DNA from: CAVXJN01 sp963762165
GTDB taxonomy: Bacteria > Pseudomonadota > Gammaproteobacteria > JASBUN01
NCBI GenBank assembly: GCA_963762165.1
Contig: CAVXJN010000004.1
Location: 186,001 to 250,000 of the forward strand
Length of the DNA: 64,000 nt
Direction: 5' to 3'
Positions within the stretch are counted from its first letter, which is position 1. Each line of letters starts with the position of its first letter. The position numbers were made by a program, and so were the translations under genes. Of the stretch, positions 36,719 through 44,930 are shown one piece after another. The notes beneath the pieces are model-generated. The model saw only the letters and a list, made by a program, of their open reading frames with translations, was not told where the DNA came from and ran no database searches.

Positions 36719-37573
36719 TTGGGCGCAATTCTGTTTCTGGGTTTGGCGCTCTTATGGCTACCGGCGTGGGGCGCGTTGCAGTTTCCGCCATTGACCGGGC
36801 GGGTCGTGGACCAGGCGGGTCTGCTTACGGAGGAGACGAAAGCGGCCTTGGATCGCCTGCTTGCAGCCCACGAAAAGCAAACCTCCAACCAGGTGGTGGT
36901 GGTCACGCTCAAGGACCTGCAGGGCACCACTATCGAGGATTATGGCTACCAGCTCGGACGGGCATGGGGCATCGGCCAAAAGGGCCGCGACAACGGTGTA
37001 CTGCTGATCGTGGCGCCCAATCAGCGCAAAGTGCGTATCGAGGTCGGCTACGGCTTGGAAGGCACACTCACTGACGCTCTCAGTGAAAACATCATTCAGA
37101 CCGTCATTCTGCCGCAATTCCGTAAAGGCGATTTCCAGGCTGGCGTGCTCGCCGGCGCCACCGCCATCACCCAAGTCGTGCAGGGGACCTATGAACCAAT
37201 ACCGCAAAAGCAGAGTCGAAGAAGTGGTGGAGGCGGCGGCGGGTTCTTGTTCTTGGTGGTGTTTTCGTTGATCGCCGGTGAAATGGTGGCCGCGCGGGTG
37301 CGTAATCGCGGCCTCAGTTCTGCGCTTGCCGGCGGCGGCAGTTTCCTGGTGGGCATGCTGGTGCTGGGTTCGTTGGCCACGGCATTGGTAGTGGCAGTGC
37401 TGGTGGTAGCGTTTCATCTGTTCCTCGGTCCTGGTGGTCGAGGCGGAGGACGTTGGGGTGGCGGCGGTTTCTATCCGGGTGGATTCGGTGGTGGCGGCGG
37501 CTTTTCCGGCGGTGGTGGCTTCTCCGGAGGCGGAGGCTCGTTCGGTGGCGGTGGCGCCTCGGGAGGATGGTGA
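36719..37573 (+). CDS. TPM-domain protein with glycine-rich C-terminus (YgcG family)
   Basis: About 285 residues. Signal peptide/TM (AILFLGLALLWLPAWG), a TPM domain (FPPLTGRVVDQAGLLTEETKAALDRLL, EVGYGLEGTLTDALS), two further hydrophobic helices (about 165-245) and a C-terminal tail rich in GGGG/SGGGG. The start is uncertain: TTG 36719 is used here, but CTG 36677, overlapping the lemA stop and preceded by GAGG, would give MNHPQQSTSARRHGLG and looks at least as good. The last codons overlap the next ATG (TGATG). Family role in membrane-protein maintenance is suggested but unproven. Confidence 0.88.
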   Translation: MGAILFLGLALLWLPAWGALQFPPLTGRVVDQAGLLTEETKAALDRLLAAHEKQTSNQVVVVTLKDLQGTTIEDYGYQLGRAWGIGQKGRDNGVLLIVAPNQRKVRIEVGYGLEGTLTDALSENIIQTVILPQFRKGDFQAGVLAGATAITQVVQGTYEPIPQKQSRRSGGGGGGFLFLVVFSLIAGEMVAARVRNRGLSSALAGGGSFLVGMLVLGSLATALVVAVLVVAFHLFLGPGGRGGGRWGGGGFYPGGFGGGGGFSGGGGFSGGGGSFGGGGASGGW

Positions 37574-38190
37574 TGGCCTTTCTGACCAAGTCCGAGAAGC
37601 AGCGCCTCGCGCAAGCGGTCGCGCAGGCTGAAGCCGGTACCAGCGGTGAATTCGTAACGGTGATCGCCGGGGCGGCCGACGATTATCTGTATGTGCCGCT
37701 ACTGTGGGCCGCGCTTTCAGCGTTGGCGCTGCCCGGGTTGATCAGCGTCAGTGGCATCGGGATGCTGATCGACCATGGATATCTGATCCAGATCATCGCC
37801 TTCTTCGCTTTGGCACTGGCATTTCAATGGCGGCCGCTGAAAATGAGATTGCTGCCGCGCAACTTGAAATATGCCCGCGCCCATCGTCTGGCGCAGGAGC
37901 AGTTTTTCGTGCAGGGACTGCGTATGACCCGCGAGCGTACCGGGGTCCTGCTGTTTGTGTCGGTAGCGGAGCACTACGTGGAGATCATCGCCGATCAAGG
38001 GATCCACGCGGTGGTTCCCGCGGGAACCTGGGACCAGATCGTCGCGCAGCTGCTGGAAGAGGTCAAAGCGGGGCGTGTCGCTGAAGGATTCATCGCCGCG
38101 GTAGATGCCTGCGGGAAGTTGTTGGCAGAACATTTTCCCGCTCGCGAAGACGATCGCAACGAACTTCCCGATCGATTGATCGAGATATGA
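37573..38190 (+). CDS. TPM-domain membrane protein
   Basis: 205 residues. A TPM domain split by two hydrophobic helices (YVPLLWAALSALALPGLISVSG and YLIQIIAFFALALAFQW). TPM segments are AQAEAGTSGEFVTVIAGAAD, RTGVLLFVSVAEHYVEIIADQGI and QIVAQLLEEVKAGRVAEGFIAAV. Translationally coupled to the preceding TPM gene and third in the lemA cluster, the usual lemA-TPM-TPM arrangement. Confidence 0.88.
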   Translation: MAFLTKSEKQRLAQAVAQAEAGTSGEFVTVIAGAADDYLYVPLLWAALSALALPGLISVSGIGMLIDHGYLIQIIAFFALALAFQWRPLKMRLLPRNLKYARAHRLAQEQFFVQGLRMTRERTGVLLFVSVAEHYVEIIADQGIHAVVPAGTWDQIVAQLLEEVKAGRVAEGFIAAVDACGKLLAEHFPAREDDRNELPDRLIEI

Positions 38191-38239
38191 AGGAGGACGG
38201 CGAAACCGGTCGGTGTCGCTGTCCTTGAAAGAGAGTCTC

Positions 38240-39691
38240 ATGGCCACACGATCCGCCATTCGCAAGACCAAGATCGTCGCCACCATCGGCCCGGCGTGCG
38301 ACGACGTTGCCACCCTGACCCGCATGATCGCGGCCGGCATGAGTGTCGCGCGTCTGAACCTGTCTCATGGCGATGTCGATGAACATAGCGCGCGCTTGCA
38401 TCGGGTGCGCGAAGCGGCGGCCAGTCTCGATGCCAACATTGCCGTGATGGTGGACACCCGCGGGATCGAGATCCGTACCGGGCGGCTGTCCCAGGACTCG
38501 ATCACCCTGCGTTCGGGGGACCGGTTTTCGCTTCACACCAAACCCGGATACGGCGACGTCAATGGCGTGTCGGTTTCCTATCAGCGCCTAGCCGAAGAGG
38601 TCCGCCGCGGCGCGCCGGTATTGATCGACGACGGCGCAATTGAGTTGGAGGTCGAGTCTTCAGACGGAGAAACCCTGACCTGCAGGGTCGTTCACGGCGG
38701 CGTCCTGCGTTCGCGCAAGAGCGTAAATGTGCCGGACAGTCGCTTATCCATAAGCTCGGTGAGTCACGAACGACGCGACGAGGTGCTGCGGGAGCTACGA
38801 TTCGCTGTGGATAACGACGTCGAGTACATCGCCGCATCGTTCATTCAGACTGCAGACGAATTGCATCGGATGCGCGAAATGTTGACCGAGCAAGGACGAT
38901 CGATACCGATCATCGCCAAGATCGAGAACAAAATTGGAGTCGAGAATCTCGAGTCCATCGCCGATGCGGCGGACGGTCTGATGGTTGCGCGCGGCGACCT
39001 CGGGGTCGAGCTGCCGCTCGCCGAAGTGCCCGGCACGCAAAAACGGATGATCCATATGACCGTATCGCGTGGCAAACCGGTGATTACGGCGACCCAGATG
39101 CTTGCGTCCATGGAACACAACCCCAAGCCCACCCGCGCCGAAGCCAGCGACGTGGCCAACGCGATTCTCGACGGCACTTCCGCTGTAATGTTGTCGGGCG
39201 AAACCGCGGTGGGGAAGTACCCGGTGCAAGCGGTAGCGACCATGGCGGAACTGGCACTCCGCGCCGAAGCGCATTTGGCGGAATACGGGTATCTGCAACG
39301 AATTCAACCGGGTACCTCGGACACGGTGACCGAGGCAGTCGCCCAGGCAGCGGTGGCCATGGCCCATCAACTACAGGCCTCGGCGATCGTCAGCCTCACC
39401 GAAACGGGCTCGTCGCCGCGCCTGGTATCGAAGCACAGGCCCCATTGCCCGATTCTCGCCATTACCGCATCTATGCCCGTAGCCCGGCGGCTGGCGATGA
39501 ACTGGGGCGTGGTCCCGGTGCTGTACAGCGGTGCGCGTACCGACGAGGCGCGCATCGGCTTCGCCATCGATTGGGCCCGCAAACGCAATATCCTCGACAC
39601 CGGGGACGTGATCGTGTCCACGGCCGGCTACGCGCAAAAGGCCGGCGGAACGGATCTGTTGCGGGTCATCACCCTGGCGCAGCCGGTCTGA
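38240..39691 (+). CDS. pyk: Pyruvate kinase
   Basis: 483 residues with all PK regions: KIVATIGPACDDVATLTRMIAAGMSVARLNLSHG, a B domain, catalytic IIAKIENKIGVENLESI, MVARGDLGVELPLAEVPGTQK, VITATQMLASMEHNPKPTRAEASDVANAILDGTSAVMLSGETAVG spread over successive motifs, and a C domain (ETGSSPRLVSKHRPHCPILA). The phosphoryl-loop reads DTRGIEIRTG instead of the common DTKGPEIRTG, a variant in some proteobacterial PykA-type enzymes. The start ATG 38240 follows AAAGAGAG. A longer frame from 38213 is not supported. Confidence 0.95.
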   Translation: MATRSAIRKTKIVATIGPACDDVATLTRMIAAGMSVARLNLSHGDVDEHSARLHRVREAAASLDANIAVMVDTRGIEIRTGRLSQDSITLRSGDRFSLHTKPGYGDVNGVSVSYQRLAEEVRRGAPVLIDDGAIELEVESSDGETLTCRVVHGGVLRSRKSVNVPDSRLSISSVSHERRDEVLRELRFAVDNDVEYIAASFIQTADELHRMREMLTEQGRSIPIIAKIENKIGVENLESIADAADGLMVARGDLGVELPLAEVPGTQKRMIHMTVSRGKPVITATQMLASMEHNPKPTRAEASDVANAILDGTSAVMLSGETAVGKYPVQAVATMAELALRAEAHLAEYGYLQRIQPGTSDTVTEAVAQAAVAMAHQLQASAIVSLTETGSSPRLVSKHRPHCPILAITASMPVARRLAMNWGVVPVLYSGARTDEARIGFAIDWARKRNILDTGDVIVSTAGYAQKAGGTDLLRVITLAQPV

Positions 39692-39799
39692 GCCCCTGCG
39701 CGGTGTGCGCTGGTTCGGATTTCAGTCGTGCGATTGTGGTCTTCGTGGGTACAAGGCCTAGAATCAACTTATTGGTTGGACAACGAGGGGGGTTGATCC

Positions 39800-40474
39800 A
39801 TGAGCGCTCGCTCAATCGCACACTTTGCTTGGCTGCTGTTTTTCGGTTTGGTGCTTGCACATTCCACGTGGGGGGCGAATCTTACCGTACAGGTTCGCGA
39901 ACGCGGCAACGGCCGGGCTATCGATGACGCCGCCGTGTGTCTGGGAACCGGCGCTGACCGCAGTCAATTCGGCGCGATGCGGACCGACAGCGACGGCAGC
40001 GCGATCTTTGAAGATATCCTGGATGCGCCGCTGGTATTGACCGTATCAAAGGCGGAATTTCGCGGCGAGCGTCGCAACATCGAGGGTCTCCATTTCGATA
40101 CGATCCTGACCGTGTTGCTGCCTCGCGGCGGCCTCGGTCCCCATTGTGACGCTCCGGCAGCCGCCAGCGGCGAGGGCCAGGTGTTGCGGGTGGCGCGTTT
40201 CCGGATCGCCGGTGGCGCCAAGCAAACCCGGCAACGTCGCGTGCAATTGAGTTTCGCTGCCGACGGCGCGGCGACCGACTATCGCGTCAGCGAGTCACAG
40301 GATTTCGCTAATGCCCAGTGGCAGCCGCTGCGGGCCAATCCGACTTACACGCTCAGCGCCGGGCCCGGACCCAAGCAGGTTTTCCTGCAGTTGCGCAAGT
40401 ATCACAAGACCGAAGGCTTGACGCTCGAAACCCGCTCCAACGTCGTGTCCGATACCATCGATCTGCGCCCTTGA
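39800..40474 (+). CDS. Secreted protein with carboxypeptidase regulatory-like beta domain
   Basis: 224 residues. Signal peptide (HFAWLLFFGLVLAHSTWGA), then a beta-sandwich-like region LTVQVRERGNGRAIDDAAVCLGTG followed by TDSDGSAIFEDI and LVLTVSKAEFRGERRNIEG, the pattern of carboxypeptidase regulatory-like domains. The second half (residues about 130-220) looks like a fibronectin-like or family-specific beta domain. Outer-surface or periplasmic role likely; no specific function can be assigned. An AACGAGGGGGGTTG site precedes the ATG. Confidence 0.7.
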   Translation: MSARSIAHFAWLLFFGLVLAHSTWGANLTVQVRERGNGRAIDDAAVCLGTGADRSQFGAMRTDSDGSAIFEDILDAPLVLTVSKAEFRGERRNIEGLHFDTILTVLLPRGGLGPHCDAPAAASGEGQVLRVARFRIAGGAKQTRQRRVQLSFAADGAATDYRVSESQDFANAQWQPLRANPTYTLSAGPGPKQVFLQLRKYHKTEGLTLETRSNVVSDTIDLRP

Positions 40475-41053
40475 TGCAAGCGCATTGAGGTCCCAAAACA
40501 TGCGCAAGCCGGTCTTTCACACCTGTTGAAAACAGGCCGCCGGTTCATTGAGTGTCGCGTTGGATGCAGGTGTCGAAGGGCGCACCTGTCCCACGCTACG
40601 ACTTCGAGTTGGACGAACGAGCCATACATGACCGCTATACATTCTGTGTCACGGCCGCTATTGCCAAGCCATGGCCGCGAACGTCTGCCCGGCGGCCAAT
40701 GTTTTTGTTAACCTTTTTGCGCAGCCCGCTCGGCAGATCCGCAGGAAGCTGAATGCAACCAGCTCAGCATCCGATCATTACGAAGTGAGCCGCACGGAAA
40801 CCGACCCGATGACGTCGCGCCGCTTTCTCGACCCGGAACTCTATCGATATGTCCTTGACCGCTACGTGCAACGCCACGCTTTACGTCCATCGTCGTTCGG
40901 TCTCGCGCAAGCGACGGACCCTGTCGCCAGCGGCTGAAATCGCCACTCTTCGCGGCGCAATCCATGGAGAGTCTGCAGTTTTGAGCACGCATAGCATCGG
41001 AAAAATCAGCTGCTAGGCTATCTGAGTCGACGAGCAAGGCAGGAGCGCGAAAC
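40475..41053. other. 579-base region with no intact gene
   Basis: Apart from the possible methyltransferase-like fragment annotated separately, the open frames here have no family character and no good start signals. Two overlapping plus frames near 40526-40752 are most likely chance. Confidence 0.4.
40809..40937 (+). pseudogene. Possible N-terminal fragment of a class I O-methyltransferase
   Basis: A 42-residue frame begins MTSRRFLDPELYRYVLDRYV, reminiscent of the short N-terminal helix of caffeoyl-CoA/catechol-type O-methyltransferases (x-D-x-x-L-Y-x-Y-L-L), then stops after an unrelated tail. No methyltransferase core follows. The resemblance rests on about 15 residues and may be chance. 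Confidence 0.2.
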
Positions 41054-41509
41054 ATGATCCAACTGACGGTCAACGGTGAGTCCCGCGAAGTCGACGTCGA
41101 CCCGAATATGCCGCTGCTGTGGGTGCTGCGCGACGAGCTGAAACTCACCGGCACCAAGTACGGTTGCGGTGCCGGCCTGTGCGGCTCCTGCATGGTGCAT
41201 CTGAACGGCGATACGTTGTTTTCATGCCTGACTCCGGTGTCCGCGGTTGCCGGGCGGAATATCACCACCATCGAGGGCCTGGAGTCGAAAACGGCGCGCG
41301 CCGTGCAAGCGGCGTGGAACAAACTCGACGTCGTCCAGTGTGGTTACTGCCAGTCCGGTCAGATCATGGCGGCCACCGCGCTGCTGATGCGCAATCCTTC
41401 GCCCAGCACCAAGGAAATCGAAGCCACCATGGCGGCAAATCTCTGTCGCTGTGCGACCTATGTGCGTATCCGCGATGCCGTCGCCGAAGCCGCGAAGTCG
41501 CTCGCCTGA
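41054..41509 (+). CDS. [2Fe-2S] subunit of a molybdenum hydroxylase (IorA/CoxS-like)
   Basis: 151 residues with both cluster motifs: the plant-ferredoxin type KYGCGAGLCGSCMVHLNG plus a distal Cys in LFSCLTP, and the helical type QCGYCQSGQIM and NLCRCATYVRIR. It transfers electrons from the molybdopterin site of the large subunit encoded immediately downstream. The C-x-x-C cluster sites and lack of a separate FAD subunit match the isoquinoline/aldehyde oxidoreductase type. Confidence 0.93.
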   Translation: MIQLTVNGESREVDVDPNMPLLWVLRDELKLTGTKYGCGAGLCGSCMVHLNGDTLFSCLTPVSAVAGRNITTIEGLESKTARAVQAAWNKLDVVQCGYCQSGQIMAATALLMRNPSPSTKEIEATMAANLCRCATYVRIRDAVAEAAKSLA

Positions 41510-41523
41510 GGAGTCATGCAAAC

Positions 41524-43728
41524 GTGCCTACCAGCAACATCGTCAACGTAAGCCGGCGCAACTTTCTCAAAGCCGGTGTTGCCGCCGGCGCCGGCTTGAC
41601 CCTGGGCGTGTATTTTCCGTCCGTGCTCGGCAAAGAAGCCGACCAGCCGCTGTCCGGTCTGCACAGCGCTGGCAGCAAAGCGATCGGCGCCAATTCGTTC
41701 GCCCCGAACGCATTCGTGCGTATCGACCCGGACAATAGCGTTATCGTGATCGCCAAGCACCTGGAAATGGGCCAGGGCACCTATACCGGATTGTCGACAC
41801 TGGTCGCGGAAGAATTGGATGCGGCCTGGGCCCAGGTGCGGGTGGTCGCGGCTCCCGCCAACGCCGCGCTCTACAACAATTTGTCATGGGGTCCGATGCA
41901 GGGCACCGGCGGCAGTAGCGCCATCGCCAACTCGTTCATACAAATGCGCAAGGCCGGCGCCGCCGCCCGGCAGATGCTGGTGGCGGCAGCAGCCGAGCAA
42001 TGGAGTGTACCCGCCGGCGAGATCGATGTGCGCGAGGGCGTGATCCGGCACCAAGCTTCGGGCAAGCAGGCCAAAATGGGTGAGTTGGTGGAAGCGGCGG
42101 CAAAGCAGTCCGTGCCCGAGGATCCAAGGCTGAAAGATCCCAGCGAATTTCGATTGATCGGCACCCACGTGCCGCGCAAAGACAGCGCCAACAAGACCGA
42201 TGGCACGGCACGCTATACCCAGGACCTGCATCTGGAGGGCATGTTGACCGCTTGCGTTGCGCGGCCGCCGCGTTTCGGCGCGAAAGTCAAATCCGTAGAC
42301 GCCACCAAGGCCAAAGCCGTCAAAGGCGTCGTGGACGTAGTGCAGTTCCCCACCGGTGTGGCGGTGCTGGCGAACAATACCTGGACCGCTTGGCAGGGCC
42401 GCGACGCGCTGCAGGTGCAGTGGGACGAATCGGATGCCTTTAAGATGAGTTCCGGCGCCATGATGGCCGAATACCGAAAGCTCGCCGACAAACCCGGCGC
42501 CAGCGCGCGCAAGGATGGTGACCCGGAATCCACACTCCACAGCGCCACCAAGAAGTTGCACGCCACCTACGAATTTCCCTACCTGGCCCACGCCGCCATG
42601 GAACCGCTCAACTGCGTGGTGCAGGTTACGGATCAGGGCTGTGAAATCTGGAATGGCGAACAGTTCCAGACCGTGGATCAGAACGCGGTCGCCAAGGTGC
42701 TGGGCATCGAGCCCGAACAAGTGAAGATCAACATGCTCTACGCCGGCGGTTCCTTTGGCCGGCGCGCCAATCCCCATTCCGACTACGTGGTCGAAGCGGT
42801 CACCATCGCCAAAGCCAGCAAACGCGATGTGCCGATCAAAATGGTATGGACCCGCGAGGACGACATGCGCAGCGGGTACTACCGGCCCATGTTTCTGCAC
42901 CGCATCGAAGCCGGTCTGGACGAAAACGGTAACGTCACCGCCTGGCAGCAGCGCATCGTCGGCCAGTCGATCATGCGCGGCACGGTGATGGAAAGCCGGA
43001 TCAAGGACGGCATCGATCCGGTTTCGGTGGAAGGCGCGGCCAACATGCCCTACGCCATTCCCAATATCAGCGTGCAACTGCATTCGCCGCAGATGGGCGT
43101 GCCGGTGCAATGGTGGCGATCAGTGGGTTCCACTCATACCGCCTACGCCGTCGAATGCTTTATGGACGAATTGGCAGCAGCAGCGCAGCAGGACCCGGTC
43201 GCGTTCCGTCGCGCTTTGCTCAAAGACAATCCCCGCTGGCTCGGTGTCCTGAATACGGTTGCGGAAAACGCCGGTTGGGGCGATCCGCTCGCGAAGGGCC
43301 GCGGACGCGGCGTGGCGGTGCATAAATCCTTCAATACCTACGTCGCTCAGGTGGCCGAAGTCACGTTGCGCGACCAGGGCGACTTTACCGTCGATCGGGT
43401 GGTGGTCGCAGTGGACTGCGGCGTTGCGGTCAACCCCGATGTCATCAAGGCCCAAATGGAAGGCGGGGTCGGATTCGGTCTCGCTGCGGCGCTCACCGGT
43501 GCCATCACCCTCGAGGACGGCCACGTGCAGCAGGGCAATTTCGATGGTTACAAGATTCTGCGCATCGCCCAGATGCCGAAGATCGAAGTACACATCGTGA
43601 AATCCGCGGAAGCGCCCACCGGTGTAGGTGAGCCTGCGGTGCCGGTGGTCGCGCCGGCGGTGGCCAATGCGTTGTACGCCGCTACCGGCAAGCGGCATTA
43701 CGTGCTGCCATTGCTGGACAGCGCCTGA
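41524..43728 (+). CDS. Molybdopterin-binding subunit of xanthine dehydrogenase-family hydroxylase (IorB/aldehyde type)
   Basis: 734 residues. Twin-arginine leader VSRRNFLKAGVAAGAGLTLG, so probably exported folded with its small subunit. Moco-binding and family segments are KHLEMGQGTYTGLSTLVAEEL, GGSSAIANSF, LAHAAMEPLNCVVQV, YAGGSFGRRANPHSDYV and the catalytic glutamate loop VGEPAVPVVAPAVANAL. The order (domain containing a swapped N-terminal piece, then HisP-like halves) fits the IorB family: isoquinoline, aldehyde or nicotinate-type oxidations at the periplasmic side. Start is GTG 41524, with GGAG 10 bases upstream. Forms an operon with the [2Fe-2S] subunit. No cytochrome c acceptor adjacent. 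Confidence 0.9.
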   Translation: MPTSNIVNVSRRNFLKAGVAAGAGLTLGVYFPSVLGKEADQPLSGLHSAGSKAIGANSFAPNAFVRIDPDNSVIVIAKHLEMGQGTYTGLSTLVAEELDAAWAQVRVVAAPANAALYNNLSWGPMQGTGGSSAIANSFIQMRKAGAAARQMLVAAAAEQWSVPAGEIDVREGVIRHQASGKQAKMGELVEAAAKQSVPEDPRLKDPSEFRLIGTHVPRKDSANKTDGTARYTQDLHLEGMLTACVARPPRFGAKVKSVDATKAKAVKGVVDVVQFPTGVAVLANNTWTAWQGRDALQVQWDESDAFKMSSGAMMAEYRKLADKPGASARKDGDPESTLHSATKKLHATYEFPYLAHAAMEPLNCVVQVTDQGCEIWNGEQFQTVDQNAVAKVLGIEPEQVKINMLYAGGSFGRRANPHSDYVVEAVTIAKASKRDVPIKMVWTREDDMRSGYYRPMFLHRIEAGLDENGNVTAWQQRIVGQSIMRGTVMESRIKDGIDPVSVEGAANMPYAIPNISVQLHSPQMGVPVQWWRSVGSTHTAYAVECFMDELAAAAQQDPVAFRRALLKDNPRWLGVLNTVAENAGWGDPLAKGRGRGVAVHKSFNTYVAQVAEVTLRDQGDFTVDRVVVAVDCGVAVNPDVIKAQMEGGVGFGLAAALTGAITLEDGHVQQGNFDGYKILRIAQMPKIEVHIVKSAEAPTGVGEPAVPVVAPAVANALYAATGKRHYVLPLLDSA

Positions 43729-43795
43729 ACCGCAGGCAGTCGAGCGCAGCGCCCAGGGCTCAGACGTTGGTTCGAATTGTATGGGTACTGAAACG

Positions 43796-43823
43796 CAAGA
43801 ACCCCGCCGAAGCGGGGTTCTTG
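43796..43823. terminator. Bidirectional terminator hairpin
   Basis: CAAGAACCCCGC (43796-43807), loop CGAA, GCGGGGTTCTTG (43812-43823): a perfect 12-pair stem between the convergent molybdenum hydroxylase and PEP-CTERM genes. The stem arms supply short A/T-rich ends on each side. Confidence 0.8.
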
Positions 43824-43845
43824 GAGTTCAGGAGCAGGTTTTGGT

Positions 43846-44616
43846 TCAGCCTTTACGGCGTCGGCGTGCAAACGCCAAGCCCAGCATGCCGAAGCCCAGC
43901 AAGCCGAGAACCGACGGTTCCGGCACGCTGGCACCGCCACCGTCCACCAGCACGTTGATGACGTTCATCGCGAGGACGTCTTGCTGCGACACTTGGGCGA
44001 CTTCCAATCCCGGGTTCAATACTGCGAGCCCGATCTCGTAGGTGCCCGGTATGGTGACGTCGATTCCGAGCGGCATCCATCCTACATTCTGCGAGTTCTG
44101 CACCACATAATATCCGCCGCTGACGCCGCGATCGGCGTTGGTCACGCCGTCGTCGGCGCCGGCACCGTTGCCGGTAGCGTTGGTGCCGTAGGCGTTATCT
44201 GTCCAGATAGTGAGCGGATCGAATGGAAATGAAAAGCTGACGGCAGAACTAGGGTCGGTATCGATGGCCATCAATACTGAAACCCCGTCGAACAGACGGC
44301 CCGGGTTGGATACGCCATCGGCGTTGAGATTGATCGAGAACTCGAAGTTCCACATGGCAGCGCTACCGCTGCTGTAGCCGGAATCCTGGTTGTAAGTGCC
44401 GTCGCCATTGCTGCCGTAGACGCCGGCATAGCGCTTCTTGGCCCGCAGGCCCAATTCGATGTTGTTTTCGGTGTTGACGGTCCAGGCACCGTTGCCGTTG
44501 CCGCTGCCGAAGATCACGTCGGGTGTGATGTTCTGGTCGTACATTGGCACCGCAAATGCGGAATTTGCACAAAGCGCGGCCCCTGCGGCGACCGCAATGC
44601 TGAATTTCTTAATCAT
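43846..44616 (-). CDS. PEP-CTERM sorted surface protein
   Basis: 256 residues. Signal peptide (MIKKFSIAVAAGAALCANSAFAV), a Gly/Asn/Asp-rich secreted body of about 205 residues, and a C-terminal PEP-CTERM tail: VPEPSVLGLLGFGMLGLAFARRRRKG (the V-P-E-P motif, a hydrophobic helix, then an Arg cluster). Such tails direct exosortase-dependent sorting, commonly of exopolysaccharide-associated proteins. No exosortase gene lies in the window. A candidate sigma54 element sits upstream. Confidence 0.92.
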   Translation of the reverse strand: MIKKFSIAVAAGAALCANSAFAVPMYDQNITPDVIFGSGNGNGAWTVNTENNIELGLRAKKRYAGVYGSNGDGTYNQDSGYSSGSAAMWNFEFSINLNADGVSNPGRLFDGVSVLMAIDTDPSSAVSFSFPFDPLTIWTDNAYGTNATGNGAGADDGVTNADRGVSGGYYVVQNSQNVGWMPLGIDVTIPGTYEIGLAVLNPGLEVAQVSQQDVLAMNVINVLVDGGGASVPEPSVLGLLGFGMLGLAFARRRRKG

Positions 44617-44930
44617 GTAACCCCCAAATCGGTTTTGTTAACGTCGGGCCGACGGCGGCACGACGTCTACGTGGCATACGCTGCACCCCGGCAGGCGCAC
44701 CACGTTGGGGCAGAATAAAGCAAATATTATTCCGGGTATTATTAAATCTTTATACCACAATAGTTTAAAGGTACAAGATCGGCGCCCTCGAAAGTCTGCG
44801 GCCTCATCTGTAAAACCATCCGACACTCATGGATAGCGCAACGGCGGTCGGAGAGTGGCCTCGCTGCGTTGGACTAGGCTGGGAAAAGCGTGCCCGCATC
44901 GCGCCGCCACTGGCTCCGCCAATCGCATTT
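44617..44930. other. AT-rich divergent intergenic region
   Basis: 314 bases between the PEP-CTERM gene and the antiporter, noticeably AT-rich near 44715-44780. The minus-strand sigma54-like element is annotated separately. The antiporter coding region might start at 44829. Confidence 0.4.
44719..44734 (-). promoter_or_regulatory. Candidate sigma54 (-24/-12) element for the PEP-CTERM gene
   Basis: On the minus strand GG (44733-44732), ten bases, then GC (44721-44720), within CGGAATAATATTTGCT: the -12 half TTGCT matches consensus, the -24 half only in GG and one A. It lies about 103 bases upstream of the ATG. PEP-CTERM genes in several bacteria are under a sigma54/PrsR-type control, which makes the site plausible, not proven. 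Confidence 0.4.

Noticed and set aside
44680..44697. Plus-strand TGGCATACGCTGCA as a sigma54 site
   Set aside because: GG and GC are eight bases apart instead of ten, so the spacing is wrong.
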